Below, piece by piece: positions 26,162 through 35,233 of a stretch of 64,000 nt of DNA. The notes under the pieces were generated by a model. It searched no databases, was not told the DNA's origin, and was given only the letters and a program-made list of their open reading frames with translations. The stretch is from Streptomyces sp. NBC_01707 (lineage in GTDB: Bacteria > Actinomycetota > Actinomycetes > Streptomycetales > Streptomycetaceae): the NCBI RefSeq assembly GCF_041438805.1, contig NZ_CP109190.1, forward strand, positions 5,766,001-5,830,000, read 5' to 3'. The first letter of the stretch is position 1. Each line of letters starts with the position of its first letter. The translations under genes were made by a program, and so were the position numbers.

Positions 26162-27736
26162 TCAGTCCTTCACGCCCTCCGCGACGGTGGTGTCGCCGGC
26201 ACCGGCCTGCGCCGGAACGGTCGCGCCGGCGGCCGACGGACCGTCGCCGTCCGTGTTGATCTGCTCGATCAGCGCGTCGCGCTCCGGGGTGTCCTCCGGC
26301 TTGATGAAGCCGATCGCGATGTAGAGCACCAGCGAGATCGCCAGCGGTAGCGCGACCTGGTACTGGAGCGCGACGTTCGTCTTCACCGAACCGTCGAAGT
26401 TGTAGTTGGTGAAGTAGAACGCCAGCAGACCCGCGGCCCAGCTGACGAGCGCCGCCGTCGGACCCGACTTACGGAACCTGCGCAGCAGGCCCAGCATGAA
26501 CGGGATCGCGATCGGACCCATCAGACCGGCCACCCACTTGATGACGACGGAGATGATGTCCTTGAACGTCGGCGAGTTGATCTGGGTGGCGAGCGCCATC
26601 GACAGACCGAGGAAGCCGAGCGTGGACACGCGGGCCGCCAGCAGACCGGTGCGGCTGCTCCAGGTGCGGGCCGCCTTCGAGAGGACCGGGGCGATGTCCC
26701 GGGTGAAGACCGCCGCGATGGCGTTGGCGTCCGAGGAGCACATGGCCATCGTGTGCGAGAAGAAGCCGACGACGACCAGACCCAGCAGGCCGTGCGGCAG
26801 CAGCTGCTCGGTCATCAGGGCGTAGCTGTCGGAGGCGTCCGGCTTCTGCGCGTGGACCAGCAGCGGGGCGCACCACATCGGGAAGAACAGGACCGTCGGC
26901 CAGACCAGCCACAGAATGGCGGAGAGCCGGGCGGAACGGGTTGCGGAGGCGGCGGAGTCCGTGGCCATGTAGCGCTGCGCCTGGTTCCACATGCCGCCGT
27001 TGTACTCGAACGTCTTGATGAACAGGTACGCCAGCAGGAAGGTCACCGTGTACGGGCCCGCCGTGGGGTCGGTGTGGCCCTCGGGCAGCTTGTCCCAGAC
27101 CGTCCACAGCGTGCTGATGCCGTCCAGCTTGGCCATGGCGGTGACGAGCATCGCGATACCGGCGAAGAGCTGGATGATGAACTGCCCGAGTTCCGTGAGC
27201 GCGTCGGCCCACAGTCCGCCGACCGTGCAGTAGACGGCGGTGATGCAGCCGGTGATGAAGATGCCCTGGGTGATCGAGATGCCGGTGAAGACCGAGAGCA
27301 GGGTGGCGATGGCCGCCCACTTGGCGCCGACGTCCACGATCTTCAGCAGCAGGCCCGACCAGGCGAGCGCCTGCTGCGTCTGGATGTTGTAGCGGTTCTT
27401 GAGGTACTCGAGCGGCGAGGCGACGTGCAGTTTCGAGCGCAGCCGGTTGAGCCGCGGTGCGAAGAGCTGGGCGCCGATGCCGATGCCGATGGCGATCGGC
27501 AGCGACCAGGTCACGAACGACGTGACGCCGAACTGGTACGCGATGCCGGCGTACCCGGTGAACATCACCGCGCTGTAGCCGGACATGTGGTGCGAGATGC
27601 CGGACAGCCACCACGGCATCTTGCCGCCGGCCGTGAAGAAGTCGCTGACGTTGTCCACACGCTTGTGGGACCAGAGTCCGATCGCGATCATCACGCCGAA
27701 GTAGCCGATGAGCACGACCCAGTCGAGACTGTTCAT
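26162..27736 (-). CDS. Sodium:solute symporter (SSS family)
   Basis: 524 residues from ATG at 27736, with AGGAGGGGG upstream on the minus strand; the longer frame to 27892 starts without a ribosome site. About 13 transmembrane segments begin MNSLDWVVLIGYFGVMIAIGLW. Hallmarks of the SSS fold are the N-terminal FFTAGGKMPWWLSGISHHMSGYSAV stretch and the long amphipathic loop after it. The sequence is closest in style to sugar/inositol or carboxylate symporters; the solute is not determinable here. The C-terminal tail is acidic and Ala/Gly-rich. Confidence 0.9.
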   Translation of the reverse strand: MNSLDWVVLIGYFGVMIAIGLWSHKRVDNVSDFFTAGGKMPWWLSGISHHMSGYSAVMFTGYAGIAYQFGVTSFVTWSLPIAIGIGIGAQLFAPRLNRLRSKLHVASPLEYLKNRYNIQTQQALAWSGLLLKIVDVGAKWAAIATLLSVFTGISITQGIFITGCITAVYCTVGGLWADALTELGQFIIQLFAGIAMLVTAMAKLDGISTLWTVWDKLPEGHTDPTAGPYTVTFLLAYLFIKTFEYNGGMWNQAQRYMATDSAASATRSARLSAILWLVWPTVLFFPMWCAPLLVHAQKPDASDSYALMTEQLLPHGLLGLVVVGFFSHTMAMCSSDANAIAAVFTRDIAPVLSKAARTWSSRTGLLAARVSTLGFLGLSMALATQINSPTFKDIISVVIKWVAGLMGPIAIPFMLGLLRRFRKSGPTAALVSWAAGLLAFYFTNYNFDGSVKTNVALQYQVALPLAISLVLYIAIGFIKPEDTPERDALIEQINTDGDGPSAAGATVPAQAGAGDTTVAEGVKD

Positions 27737-28087
27737 GTGCCCCCTCCTGGGGTCCGCCTTATGAACGGGGTTACGCACTTCGTCAGTACGGCCGCCCAGC
27801 GGGGCCCCGTGCGGGAGCGGGGACATCGGGGATTGAACCGCCTGTTCGGTACCTCGGTCAAGGTTTTTGGCGATCAGGGATGTGAACGCCAATCAGTAAG
27901 TCGAACGATTTTACTTGTTCTTGACCCACGGGGGCGTTGTCGTGAACGTGACGGCGGCCACACGATGAGCAGGCACTTCGTCAGGCTGTGCAGAGCAACC
28001 ACAAGCACTGGAGAGCGCAGAAAGACCGCACGGGATGCGGGTCCCGTGCGGCCGAGAAGGAGGAGAACTGCCCTTAAGGACAGCGGA
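27737..28087. other. Upstream region of the symporter, with one inverted repeat
   Basis: 351 bases without a gene. It contains TTGGCG (27867-27872) and CGCCAA (27887-27892), an inverted repeat with a 14-base spacer, next to an AT-rich patch (27893-27930) likely to hold the symporter promoter on the minus strand. Nothing coding is convincing. Confidence 0.45.
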
Positions 28088-28870
28088 TCATCGCATCAGC
28101 TCGCCGGCGTTGACCAGCAGGGACTGCCCGGTGATCGACCGGGCGCGGTCGGAGGCCAGGAACACCGCGGCCTCCGCCACGTCACCGTCCGTGGCCAGCT
28201 CGGGCAGTGCCATCCGTTCGGTGAGTCTGCCGAGCACGTCGGCCTCCGGCAGGCCCTCGGAGTGTGCGGTGAACCGGACGTACGCCTGCACCGGCGGTCC
28301 CCACATCCAGCCGGGCAGCACCGTGTTGACCCGGATCCGGTGCGGGCCGAATTCCCGCGCCATGGAGTACATCGCCGAGGTGAGCGCGCCCTTCGACGCC
28401 GCGTATGCGGCCTGTCGCACCTGGGACGGCGCGGCGACCGACGACTGCGTGCCGATGACGACCACGGAGCCTCCTCGCTCCTTGAGGGCGGGCAGGCAGG
28501 CGCGCGTCATCCGCAGTGTGCCGAGCAGATTGACGTCGATCACCGACTGCCAGGTGGCGAGGTCGGCGTCCTCGACGCCGCCGAAGTAGCTGTCCCAGGC
28601 GGCGACATGGACCACCGCGTCGATCCGCCCGAACCGCTCCAGCGCCAGCGCGGCCAGCGCCTCGCACTGCGCCTCGTCGGTGATGTCGGTGGCCAGATGT
28701 GCGGTGTGCCGTCCTGCGGGGTCGATCTCGGCGGCCGATTTGGCGAGCCGCTCCGCGGTGCGCGCCCCGAGGACCGCGCTGCCGCCGTCCCGTACCACCG
28801 TCTCCGCGATCCGGTGCCCCAGTCCGGCCCCGACCCCGGACACCACGACGGTCTTCCCCGCGAGCAACAT
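28088..28870 (-). CDS. SDR-family oxidoreductase
   Basis: 260 residues from ATG at 28870 with GGGAGGCACCG upstream on the minus strand. The nucleotide-binding motif is SGVGAGLG near residue 11. The usual NNAG is replaced by VHVAAWDS. Catalytic residues lie in GTQSSVAAPSQ (Ser) and YAASK (Tyr, Lys). The end (GQSLLVNAGELMR) departs from the common DGG tail. It is divergent from the 28951 gene by 80 bases, with a perfect CTGACGGGGCGTCAG site between them, so it probably belongs to the regulon of the 2.8-5.8 kb LLM/SDR genes. Confidence 0.88.
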   Translation of the reverse strand: MLLAGKTVVVSGVGAGLGHRIAETVVRDGGSAVLGARTAERLAKSAAEIDPAGRHTAHLATDITDEAQCEALAALALERFGRIDAVVHVAAWDSYFGGVEDADLATWQSVIDVNLLGTLRMTRACLPALKERGGSVVVIGTQSSVAAPSQVRQAAYAASKGALTSAMYSMAREFGPHRIRVNTVLPGWMWGPPVQAYVRFTAHSEGLPEADVLGRLTERMALPELATDGDVAEAAVFLASDRARSITGQSLLVNAGELMR

Positions 28871-28898
28871 CGGTGCCTCCCGGCCCCTGGCAGTTTTT

Positions 28899-28913
28899 CT
28901 GACGGGGCGTCAG
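28899..28913. promoter_or_regulatory. Operator-like palindrome, site 5
   Basis: CTGACGGGGCGTCAG, a perfect match to CTGACGnnnCGTCAG. It lies 29 bases before the SDR start (minus strand) and 38 bases before the ATG at 28951, in place to control both divergent genes. Confidence 0.7.
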
Positions 28914-28950
28914 AGTAGGACGCTGTGGCGGAGTGCGGAAGGGGAATGGC

Positions 28951-29790
28951 ATGAGCGACGGGACGCGCAGCGACACGTACGCCGAACTGGCCGCGCTGGG
29001 GCCGTACGGAGTCCATCCCGGCCACGCGCTGATCACCATGGTGGAACCACGCCCAGGCCATGAATACGCGTACAACCGCTGGTATGAGGACGACCACTAC
29101 TACGCCGGTGCGATGGCGATGCCCTGGATGTTCGCCGGGCGGCGCTGGGTGGCCACCCGGGAGCTCCAGGAGCTGCGCTACCCGGAGAAGTCCGCGGTCG
29201 CGCAGCCGGTCGGCGCCGGGTGCTACCTGTCCACGTACTGGGTGACGGACGGGCGCTACGACGACCACATGAAGTGGACCGTCGGGATCAACAAGCGGCT
29301 GAACCGGGACGGCCGGGTCTACCAGGACCGTACCCATGTGTTCACCGCGTTCCAGGACCACGAGGCGACGGTCTACCGGGACGGCGCCGCAGGCCCCAGG
29401 GATTACCACGCCCTCGACCACCCGTACCGCGGACTGGTGCTCCAGGTGATCGACGCCGAAGGCGCCGGGCAGCGGGCCGAACTGCTGGAGTGGCTGCGCT
29501 CCCGGCATCTGCCGAAGCGGCTCGGCGGCTCACCGGCGGCGATGGTGACCGTCTTCCGCCCCACGCCGCTGCCGGGCGACCGGATGACCTATGTGAAGCA
29601 GGTCGAGGGCGTCGACACCCGGCTGACCCTGCTCTGGTTCCTCCAGGAGGACCCACGGGACTGCTGGGCGGAGCACTTCACCGGGCTCGACGCGGCGGTC
29701 GCGGAATCAGGCCTGGGCCGGGTCGAGCTGGTGGCGCCGTTCATTCCGACCGTGCCCGGCACGGATCGGTATGTGGACCAACTGCGTTGA
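28951..29790 (+). CDS. Conserved protein, possible EthD-like alpha/beta-barrel
   Basis: 279 residues, ATG at 28951 with AAGGGG upstream. I do not recognise a named family with certainty. ALITMVEPRPGHEYAYNRWYEDDHYY near residue 28 recalls the stress-responsive/EthD dimeric alpha-beta barrel (YNxWYxxxH), and a second similar stretch may follow (GLVLQVIDAEG...LLEWLRSRHLP at about 155-180). This would fit two ferredoxin-like repeats. Such proteins often accompany SDR and LLM enzymes in degradative clusters of actinobacteria. Its divergent SDR neighbour and shared operator-like site support a catabolic role, substrate unknown. Confidence 0.75.
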   Translation: MSDGTRSDTYAELAALGPYGVHPGHALITMVEPRPGHEYAYNRWYEDDHYYAGAMAMPWMFAGRRWVATRELQELRYPEKSAVAQPVGAGCYLSTYWVTDGRYDDHMKWTVGINKRLNRDGRVYQDRTHVFTAFQDHEATVYRDGAAGPRDYHALDHPYRGLVLQVIDAEGAGQRAELLEWLRSRHLPKRLGGSPAAMVTVFRPTPLPGDRMTYVKQVEGVDTRLTLLWFLQEDPRDCWAEHFTGLDAAVAESGLGRVELVAPFIPTVPGTDRYVDQLR

Positions 29791-29896
29791 CCGGATCTGC
29801 TGGAGGAGCCCCCTCGGCCAGGACGGCGGACCAGTCGAGAGGGCTTCCGGCGGCACCGGTGTCGGTGCCGCACCCCGGTCTGTGGAAGGGCACGGG

Positions 29897-30103
29897 TCAG
29901 GCGCCGACGGAGCCCTTCGCGATGTCGGAGACGAAGGCGTTCCACGCGCCGGGTACGAACGTGATCGAGGGGCCCTCGGGCGCCTTCGAGTCACGCACCG
30001 CGATCGCCTGGGCGAGAGGGGACCTGACCTCGACGCAAGCGCCGTTGCCCCCGGAATACGACGACTTCGTCCAATTGTCCGTAGCACCCTGACGAATAGC
30101 CAT
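29897..30103 (-). CDS. DUF397 domain-containing protein
   Basis: 68 residues from ATG at 30103 with CGGAGT upstream; a GTG at 30109 would overlap the ribosome site. The pattern WTKSSYSGGNGACVEVR, then VRDSKAPEGPSITF and WNAFVSDI is the DUF397 signature. DUF397 genes in Streptomyces usually pair with an XRE/DUF5753 regulator (the WhiJ-like arrangement), as here with the gene at 30393-31262 upstream in the same direction. The pairs affect development and may work like toxin-antitoxin or regulator-partner modules. Confidence 0.93.
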   Translation of the reverse strand: MAIRQGATDNWTKSSYSGGNGACVEVRSPLAQAIAVRDSKAPEGPSITFVPGAWNAFVSDIAKGSVGA

Positions 30104-30392
30104 GTTCACTCCGGTTCAGAGAGTTGTGTGAGAGGTGCCAACCGCACAACCTGTTGGCGTGATCGACGCTACTCGCCAACATCGTTGCGTGAAGGCGTCG
30201 TTCACTCGACCGGATGGCATATTCCATTCGGGCCTTCCACTTTGAGGTGGCGACGGTGTACCGTGCCGTCGCCCCACCCGTAACATCGCTCCTTTTCCCG
30301 CATATCGGACTTTGCGGAATACTGGCTCCGGGCTGCCGTCGCCTGCCGTCCGCTCGGCATTCGGCCGGTGTTCGCCCGGCGTTCGGCGGCTC

Positions 30393-31262
30393 TCAGTCGG
30401 TGCTCAGCCGGGCGTACTTCTTCGCGATGTCGGCGATGAAGTGCCGGGTCTGCTCCACATTCAGCGCCTGCGCCCGCAAGTGCTCATACATGACGCTGTA
30501 TCGCTGCACATCATTCGCTTTCTCCAGATAGAGATCGCTGGTGACGCCCTCGATATAGACCACGCTGGAGTCCGCGGCGTCCGGGAATTCCAAAATGGCG
30601 TACTGCCCGTTGATGCCCGGATGTGCACCCATCTCGAAAGGCAGTACCTGCACGGTCACATGCGGCAGGTGCGACAGCTCGACGAGCTGCTCCAGCTGCT
30701 CGATCATCACCTGCCGGCCGCCGACCAGCCGGCTCAGCGCGGCCTCGTCGATGACCGCCCAGAGCCGCAGCGGATGTTCCTGGTCGGTGATCCGGTCCTG
30801 GCGTCGCGCACGGACGCTGACGCGCTTGTCGATGTCGTTCGGCGGCGCCTCCGGAAGCGCACCGTTGATCAGCGCCTCGGCGTAGCTCCGGGTCTGCAAC
30901 AGGCCCGGGACGACCTGGGGTTCGTACACCCGCAGCGACTCGGCGTCGGTCTCCAGGCCGATATAGACGCTGTAGGGGATGTCGCCGAAGGCGTGCCACC
31001 AGCCCTGCTGGCGGGAGTCCTTGGCCATCTGCATGAGCGAGTCGACGATCCGGTGGTCCTCGACCTCGTACACCCCGCAGAGGTCTCGGACGTCGCGCTG
31101 GCTGATGGACCGGCGGCCGTTCTCCAGGCGGCTGATCTTCGACTGCGAGACCAGCAGTCGCTCCGCCACCTCCTCGGCGGTCATGCCCTTGAGCTCGCGC
31201 AGGCGGCGCAATTCCTGGCCCAACCGGCGTCGCCTGACGGTGGGATTGACGTTGGTCGGCAC
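30393..31262 (-). CDS. XRE-family regulator with DUF5753 (WhiJ-like)
   Basis: 289 residues from GTG at 31262, with GGAGG about 11 bases upstream. An N-terminal helix-turn-helix (ELRRLRELKGMTAEEVAERLLVSQSKISRLENGRR, about 17-52) is followed by the DUF5753 domain (about 100-280), with the typical YEPQVVPGLLQTRSYAEAL and QVLPFEMGAHPG. It is a cytosolic DNA-binding protein partnered with the DUF397 gene about 290 bases downstream. CTGCTCAGCAG at about 31301 is a short palindrome upstream that could be an autoregulatory site. Confidence 0.93.
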   Translation of the reverse strand: MPTNVNPTVRRRRLGQELRRLRELKGMTAEEVAERLLVSQSKISRLENGRRSISQRDVRDLCGVYEVEDHRIVDSLMQMAKDSRQQGWWHAFGDIPYSVYIGLETDAESLRVYEPQVVPGLLQTRSYAEALINGALPEAPPNDIDKRVSVRARRQDRITDQEHPLRLWAVIDEAALSRLVGGRQVMIEQLEQLVELSHLPHVTVQVLPFEMGAHPGINGQYAILEFPDAADSSVVYIEGVTSDLYLEKANDVQRYSVMYEHLRAQALNVEQTRHFIADIAKKYARLSTD

Positions 31263-31638
31263 GGAAACGGCACCTCCGGCTGTGTAGCTGTGCGTATCTA
31301 CTGCTCAGCAGATTGCCACCCAGGGGCCGGGTTGCGCTGGGAAATGGCCACACGCAGGCGCGCGGGGCAGCCGGTGGACCGGCTGCCCCGCGCGTGGTGC
31401 GGCTCCCGAACCGGGTCTTGGGGACGTCGGTGCGGCGGTATTCGGTTGTCCCGTCGGTGCGGTGCGGTCCGCCGCCCCAGGGCCTCTCGTGTGGATCATG
31501 CTGGGCTCGCGGAGTCCGGCACGCACATCTGCCGCGTTGTCGTCAGTCGCCGACGCTCCGCGTGGGCTTCTTCCTCCGCCTTGCAGCTGCGCGCACCGGA
31601 CCTCGCTCCCTGGTCCAGCCTGATCCGAACGAAAGACC
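31263..31638. other. 376-base gap with a 16-bp perfect hairpin (31359-31394)
   Basis: Arms 31359-31374 and 31379-31394 are exactly complementary around TGGA. GPP34 transcription comes from the right, so the hairpin could terminate it 245 bases after its stop, insulating the XRE promoter to the left. The stretch between 31395 and 31638 shows no coding frame I trust. Confidence 0.6.
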
Positions 31639-32361
31639 CTAGTGGGCCGCGGTGTGCACCATGCTGTCGCGGCGTGACTGCGACTGCACCTGCGGTTGCA
31701 ATGGCGCTCCCGCCGCCTGGTTGCGGCGGGGTTGTGCGACCGCCCCGTTCTGGACGTCCATCACGGCGTGCGCCACGAGACCGCCCATCGGGTCGTGTCT
31801 GATCAGGTCCCGGAGCCGGGAGCGCGATGAGCGCCCCTCGTTCCCGGGGTAGAGGTGCTTGCCGAGTCCGACCGCGTGGGCCAGTGCGGCGAGCGCCGCG
31901 GTCCGCGGGTCCGGCGGTACACCGGTGCGGATCGCACTGTCCAGCCGGGATCTGATCTCCCGGCTGATTGCCGTGTCCGTCGCCTGGTAGCGAGTCGTCG
32001 GCAGCACCCCGCACATCTGTCCCGCCACGGCATGCACCATGCCGCACCGCTCCAGATGCGAGAGATAGGTCTGACGCAGCCCCAGCCGGGGCCCGCCAAT
32101 CCAGTGGACGGCCCGGACCGGGCTGCCGCGTCGGCGCAGCAGTTCCAGTGCGGAGTCCAGTGTCGGATCTCCTGTCGGCCGTGGCATCACCACGGCGATA
32201 CGATCCCCGTCAGGGGCTATCCGTCCTGCCAGAGCCAGCTCCACTAGCTGAGCTCCGGCGAGGCCGAGGTCGAGCGACTGCGGCTGCGCTGTGGTACCCG
32301 TGGTCGGGTCCAGAGCGAGCAGCAGAAGCTCCTCCGGAATTGTTCTGCGGCTCCTGCCCAT
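31639..32361 (-). CDS. GPP34 (Golgi phosphoprotein 3-like) family protein
   Basis: 240 residues from ATG at 32361. The N-terminus TIPEELLLLALDPTTG and LAGAQLVELALAGRI, followed by DSALELLRRRGSPV and YLSHLERCGMV, is the GPP34 pattern. In eukaryotes the family binds phosphatidylinositol-4-phosphate; in Streptomyces it is abundant and of unknown role, often next to XRE/DUF397 genes, as here. The C-terminal 40 residues are Gln/Ala-rich and not conserved-looking. Confidence 0.87.
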   Translation of the reverse strand: MGRSRRTIPEELLLLALDPTTGTTAQPQSLDLGLAGAQLVELALAGRIAPDGDRIAVVMPRPTGDPTLDSALELLRRRGSPVRAVHWIGGPRLGLRQTYLSHLERCGMVHAVAGQMCGVLPTTRYQATDTAISREIRSRLDSAIRTGVPPDPRTAALAALAHAVGLGKHLYPGNEGRSSRSRLRDLIRHDPMGGLVAHAVMDVQNGAVAQPRRNQAAGAPLQPQVQSQSRRDSMVHTAAH

Positions 32362-32453
32362 CCATGCCTCCCCGCGTGGATGAATGACAGGGTGACCCCT
32401 CTCACATTGGTCTGTCGAGGGCGCCTGGGTGCTTCGTACGGGAACCAGTAGGT

Positions 32454-35051
32454 ATGTCGTTCTCGTCTAGCAGCCCGGCCGGGGGTTCACACAGGACACT
32501 GGTAGCTGGTTCGGACAGTGCGGGGGCGTCCCCGCGGCGCATGGAGGAGGCATCGGTGGCGGGCGAGTCCCCCGACAGGTCGGAGCAGCAGAAGTCGTCG
32601 GGCGCGGCTCGGAGCGAAAGCGATCCGCGACTCGCCGTCTTCCGTGACACGGCAGCCGCGGCGGATGCCGGAACCGGAACCGCGACTGGAACCCGCGGCA
32701 ATCCGGATACGGCGACGGCGGTTTTCCGTACGAAGCCTGCGGAGTCCGGCGAGGGCGAGCGGCAGGGCTCTCGCGAAGGCCTCGGCGAGGTCCTCGACGG
32801 GTCGCGGAACGGCTCTCACGGCTCCCACGGTCCCGAGCGGGCCGAGAAGGCCCCTGAGGCCCGGGAGGGGGCCTCTGGGCCCGAGGAGCCGGAGGAGTCC
32901 GAGGAGGGCGCCCGGGCCGCGGAGGCGGCCGGGTCGGCCGACGAGGCGGGAACCGGGACCGCACCCGAGGAGAGCGATGCGCGGCTGCGTGCCGCGGTCG
33001 CCGCGTGGGTGGGGAAGGGCACGGCCGGCGCGAAGGCGGCCGAGCAGGACGAGAAGGACGAGAAGCCCGACGCGGTCGCGGTCGCCGGGAGCGACGACGT
33101 CACGGGGAGCGACACGCCCGAGATCGTCGACGGGACGGGTGACGGCGGGACGACGTCCGCCGACGCGACCGGGGACGGGTCCGACGGGTCCGACGGGTCG
33201 GGCGAGCCGGCCGCGTCGGACGCGGTTGATGCCGACGCCGCGGACGGGGACGAAGCCGACGAGGCGCGTGCCGAGGGCGCCGGGAAGCCAGCGGCATCCG
33301 ACGACGCCGAAGCCGAGGGTCCGGGCGAGGCCGAGGACGAGGGAACCGACGGCGCTGCCGACGAGGCCCGGGTCTCCGATGCACCCGAGGAGAGCGCCGA
33401 GGGTGCGGAGACCGTCGAGGTGTCCGAGGACTCGGAGGCCGCCGAGTCCTCCGAGCCTGCCGAGGGCAAGCGCGCGATCGATCAGCCCACGGCTGTCTTC
33501 AGGACGGTCCGGCCGGACCGGGTCGACCAGCCGACGACCGCGCTGAAGATCACCCCGCCCGCGTCGAAGACGGAGCAGAAGTCTCAGCAGAAGCCGGAGG
33601 CCGAGGCCGAGAGTGCCGCCGAGCGCACCAGTCGGTTCGTGCCGCTGCGCCGCGACGAGGCGCCGCCCGCCCCCGCCGTCCGCAAGCCCGAGACACCCGC
33701 GGCCCCACCCGCTTCGGCCGCCGCCCCGTCGCTCAGTGGCGCCGAGCGGACCCGGCAGCAGCCGATGCCGCCGCGGCCGCCGCTCGATCTGCTGGCCGAG
33801 CTGACGAACACGCCTCCGCCGCCGGAGACGCCCGTCCGTACGGCCGTGCGCCGGGTCAAGATCTGGACCCCGCTCGTGATCCTCCTGCTGATCGTCTTTG
33901 CGATCGTGCAGGCGGTGCGCCCGCTGCCGACGCCCGAGCTCCGGCTGACGGCGCAGTCGACGTACACCTTCGAGGGCAGCAAGCCGTCACTGCCGTGGCC
34001 GAACGAGGGCCAGGGCTACATGGCGGCGACCGGCCTCGGCACGGTGGATTCGTTCGGGGATCAGAAGGCCGTGCCGATCGGCAGTGTGGCCAAGGCGATG
34101 ACCGCGTACGTCGTGCTCAAGGACCACCCGCTCAAGAAGGGCGAAGCCGGTCCGTCCATCACGGTCGACGCCAAGGGGGAGTCGGACGGCAGGCTGGACA
34201 CCGCGGGCGAGTCGACGCTCAACACCGTGAAGGCCGGGGACAAGCTCACCGAGCAGGAGGCCCTCGCGGCCATAATGATCCCGTCCGCGAACAACATCGC
34301 GCGGCTGCTGGCGCGCTGGGACGCCGGCTCCGAGGAAGCGTTCGTCAAGAAGATGAACGACACCGCCAAGTCCCTCGGCATGAAGAACACCACGTACACC
34401 GACCCGTCCGGACTCACCGCGACCACGGTGAGTTCGGCCGAGGACCAGGTGAAGCTCGGCCAGAAGCTGGTGGAGATCCCGGCTCTGATGGCGATCACGA
34501 AGCTGCCGTCGTGGACCGACCCGTCGGGCAAGGAGTGGCGCAACTACAACACCCTCGTGCCGTACGACGGCGCCCTCGGCATCAAGACCGGCTCCACGAC
34601 CAAGGCGGGCGGCAACCTGCTCTTTGCCGCGCACAAGATGGTCGGCGACACCGACCAGCTGATCGTCGGTGCGGTGCTGGGTCAGCACAAGCCGGCCATC
34701 ATCGACACGGTCAACGCGGTCAGCAAGGACGTGATGCTCGCGACCGAGAGCCTGCTGAAGAGCGGGAAGGTGGTCAGGAAGGGCGATGTCGTCGGCATGG
34801 TCGACAACGGGTTCGGCGGTACCACCCCGGTCGTCGCGACCGAGGACGTGGCGGCGGTCGGCTGGCCCGGTCTGACGGTCAAGCTCGAACTGACCGACGA
34901 CGGGAAGACGCTGCCGCACGAGGCTGCCGCCGGAACCCACGTCGGCACGCTCACCGTGGGTGAGGGGTCCAGCCAGGTGGAGGTGGCGGTGGCGCTGCAG
35001 AGCGATCTGACGAACCCGTCCTTCGGCCAGAAGCTGACCCGCGTCAGCTGA
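32454..35051 (+). CDS. D-alanyl-D-alanine carboxypeptidase (S11 serine hydrolase) with a long acidic N-terminal tail
   Basis: 865 residues, ATG at 32454. Residues 1 to about 345 are a low-complexity, Glu/Asp/Ala/Gly-rich disordered region, followed by two similar Ala/Val-Phe-Arg repeats (QPTAVFR, QPTTALK) and a Pro-rich stretch. One transmembrane helix is at about 470-490, so the long N-terminus is cytoplasmic and the enzyme faces outside. The penicillin-binding catalytic set is complete: S544xxK547 (SVAK), S611-A612-N613 and K711-T-G. The S11 domain trims D-Ala from peptidoglycan stems. The usual DacC-type protein is about 400 residues; the 470-residue cytoplasmic tail is unusual and may bind partners or be phosphorylated. 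Confidence 0.9.
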   Translation: MSFSSSSPAGGSHRTLVAGSDSAGASPRRMEEASVAGESPDRSEQQKSSGAARSESDPRLAVFRDTAAAADAGTGTATGTRGNPDTATAVFRTKPAESGEGERQGSREGLGEVLDGSRNGSHGSHGPERAEKAPEAREGASGPEEPEESEEGARAAEAAGSADEAGTGTAPEESDARLRAAVAAWVGKGTAGAKAAEQDEKDEKPDAVAVAGSDDVTGSDTPEIVDGTGDGGTTSADATGDGSDGSDGSGEPAASDAVDADAADGDEADEARAEGAGKPAASDDAEAEGPGEAEDEGTDGAADEARVSDAPEESAEGAETVEVSEDSEAAESSEPAEGKRAIDQPTAVFRTVRPDRVDQPTTALKITPPASKTEQKSQQKPEAEAESAAERTSRFVPLRRDEAPPAPAVRKPETPAAPPASAAAPSLSGAERTRQQPMPPRPPLDLLAELTNTPPPPETPVRTAVRRVKIWTPLVILLLIVFAIVQAVRPLPTPELRLTAQSTYTFEGSKPSLPWPNEGQGYMAATGLGTVDSFGDQKAVPIGSVAKAMTAYVVLKDHPLKKGEAGPSITVDAKGESDGRLDTAGESTLNTVKAGDKLTEQEALAAIMIPSANNIARLLARWDAGSEEAFVKKMNDTAKSLGMKNTTYTDPSGLTATTVSSAEDQVKLGQKLVEIPALMAITKLPSWTDPSGKEWRNYNTLVPYDGALGIKTGSTTKAGGNLLFAAHKMVGDTDQLIVGAVLGQHKPAIIDTVNAVSKDVMLATESLLKSGKVVRKGDVVGMVDNGFGGTTPVVATEDVAAVGWPGLTVKLELTDDGKTLPHEAAAGTHVGTLTVGEGSSQVEVAVALQSDLTNPSFGQKLTRVS

Positions 35052-35058
35052 CGCGGAC

Positions 35059-35097
35059 GGGGGAGGGGGTGCCGGTCCCGGCATCCCCTCCCCTTTT
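35059..35097 (+). terminator. Intrinsic terminator of the carboxypeptidase gene
   Basis: GGGGAGGGG and CCCCTCCCC pair, with TGCC/GGCA inside and a run of five T after the stem, starting 8 bases after the stop. It is one of the few classical rho-independent terminators in the window. Confidence 0.88.
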
Positions 35098-35233
35098 TCC
35101 GTGCCGATACCGGCACCCTCTTCCTCTTTGCGTACGTGTTAGCGTCCCCGGACAACCGGGGAGCGCCGGACGGCGTCCTCACAGGTGATACGGAGACGGG
35201 GAACGGGACCGGCGGAGACGGGGAGAAGCCGTA

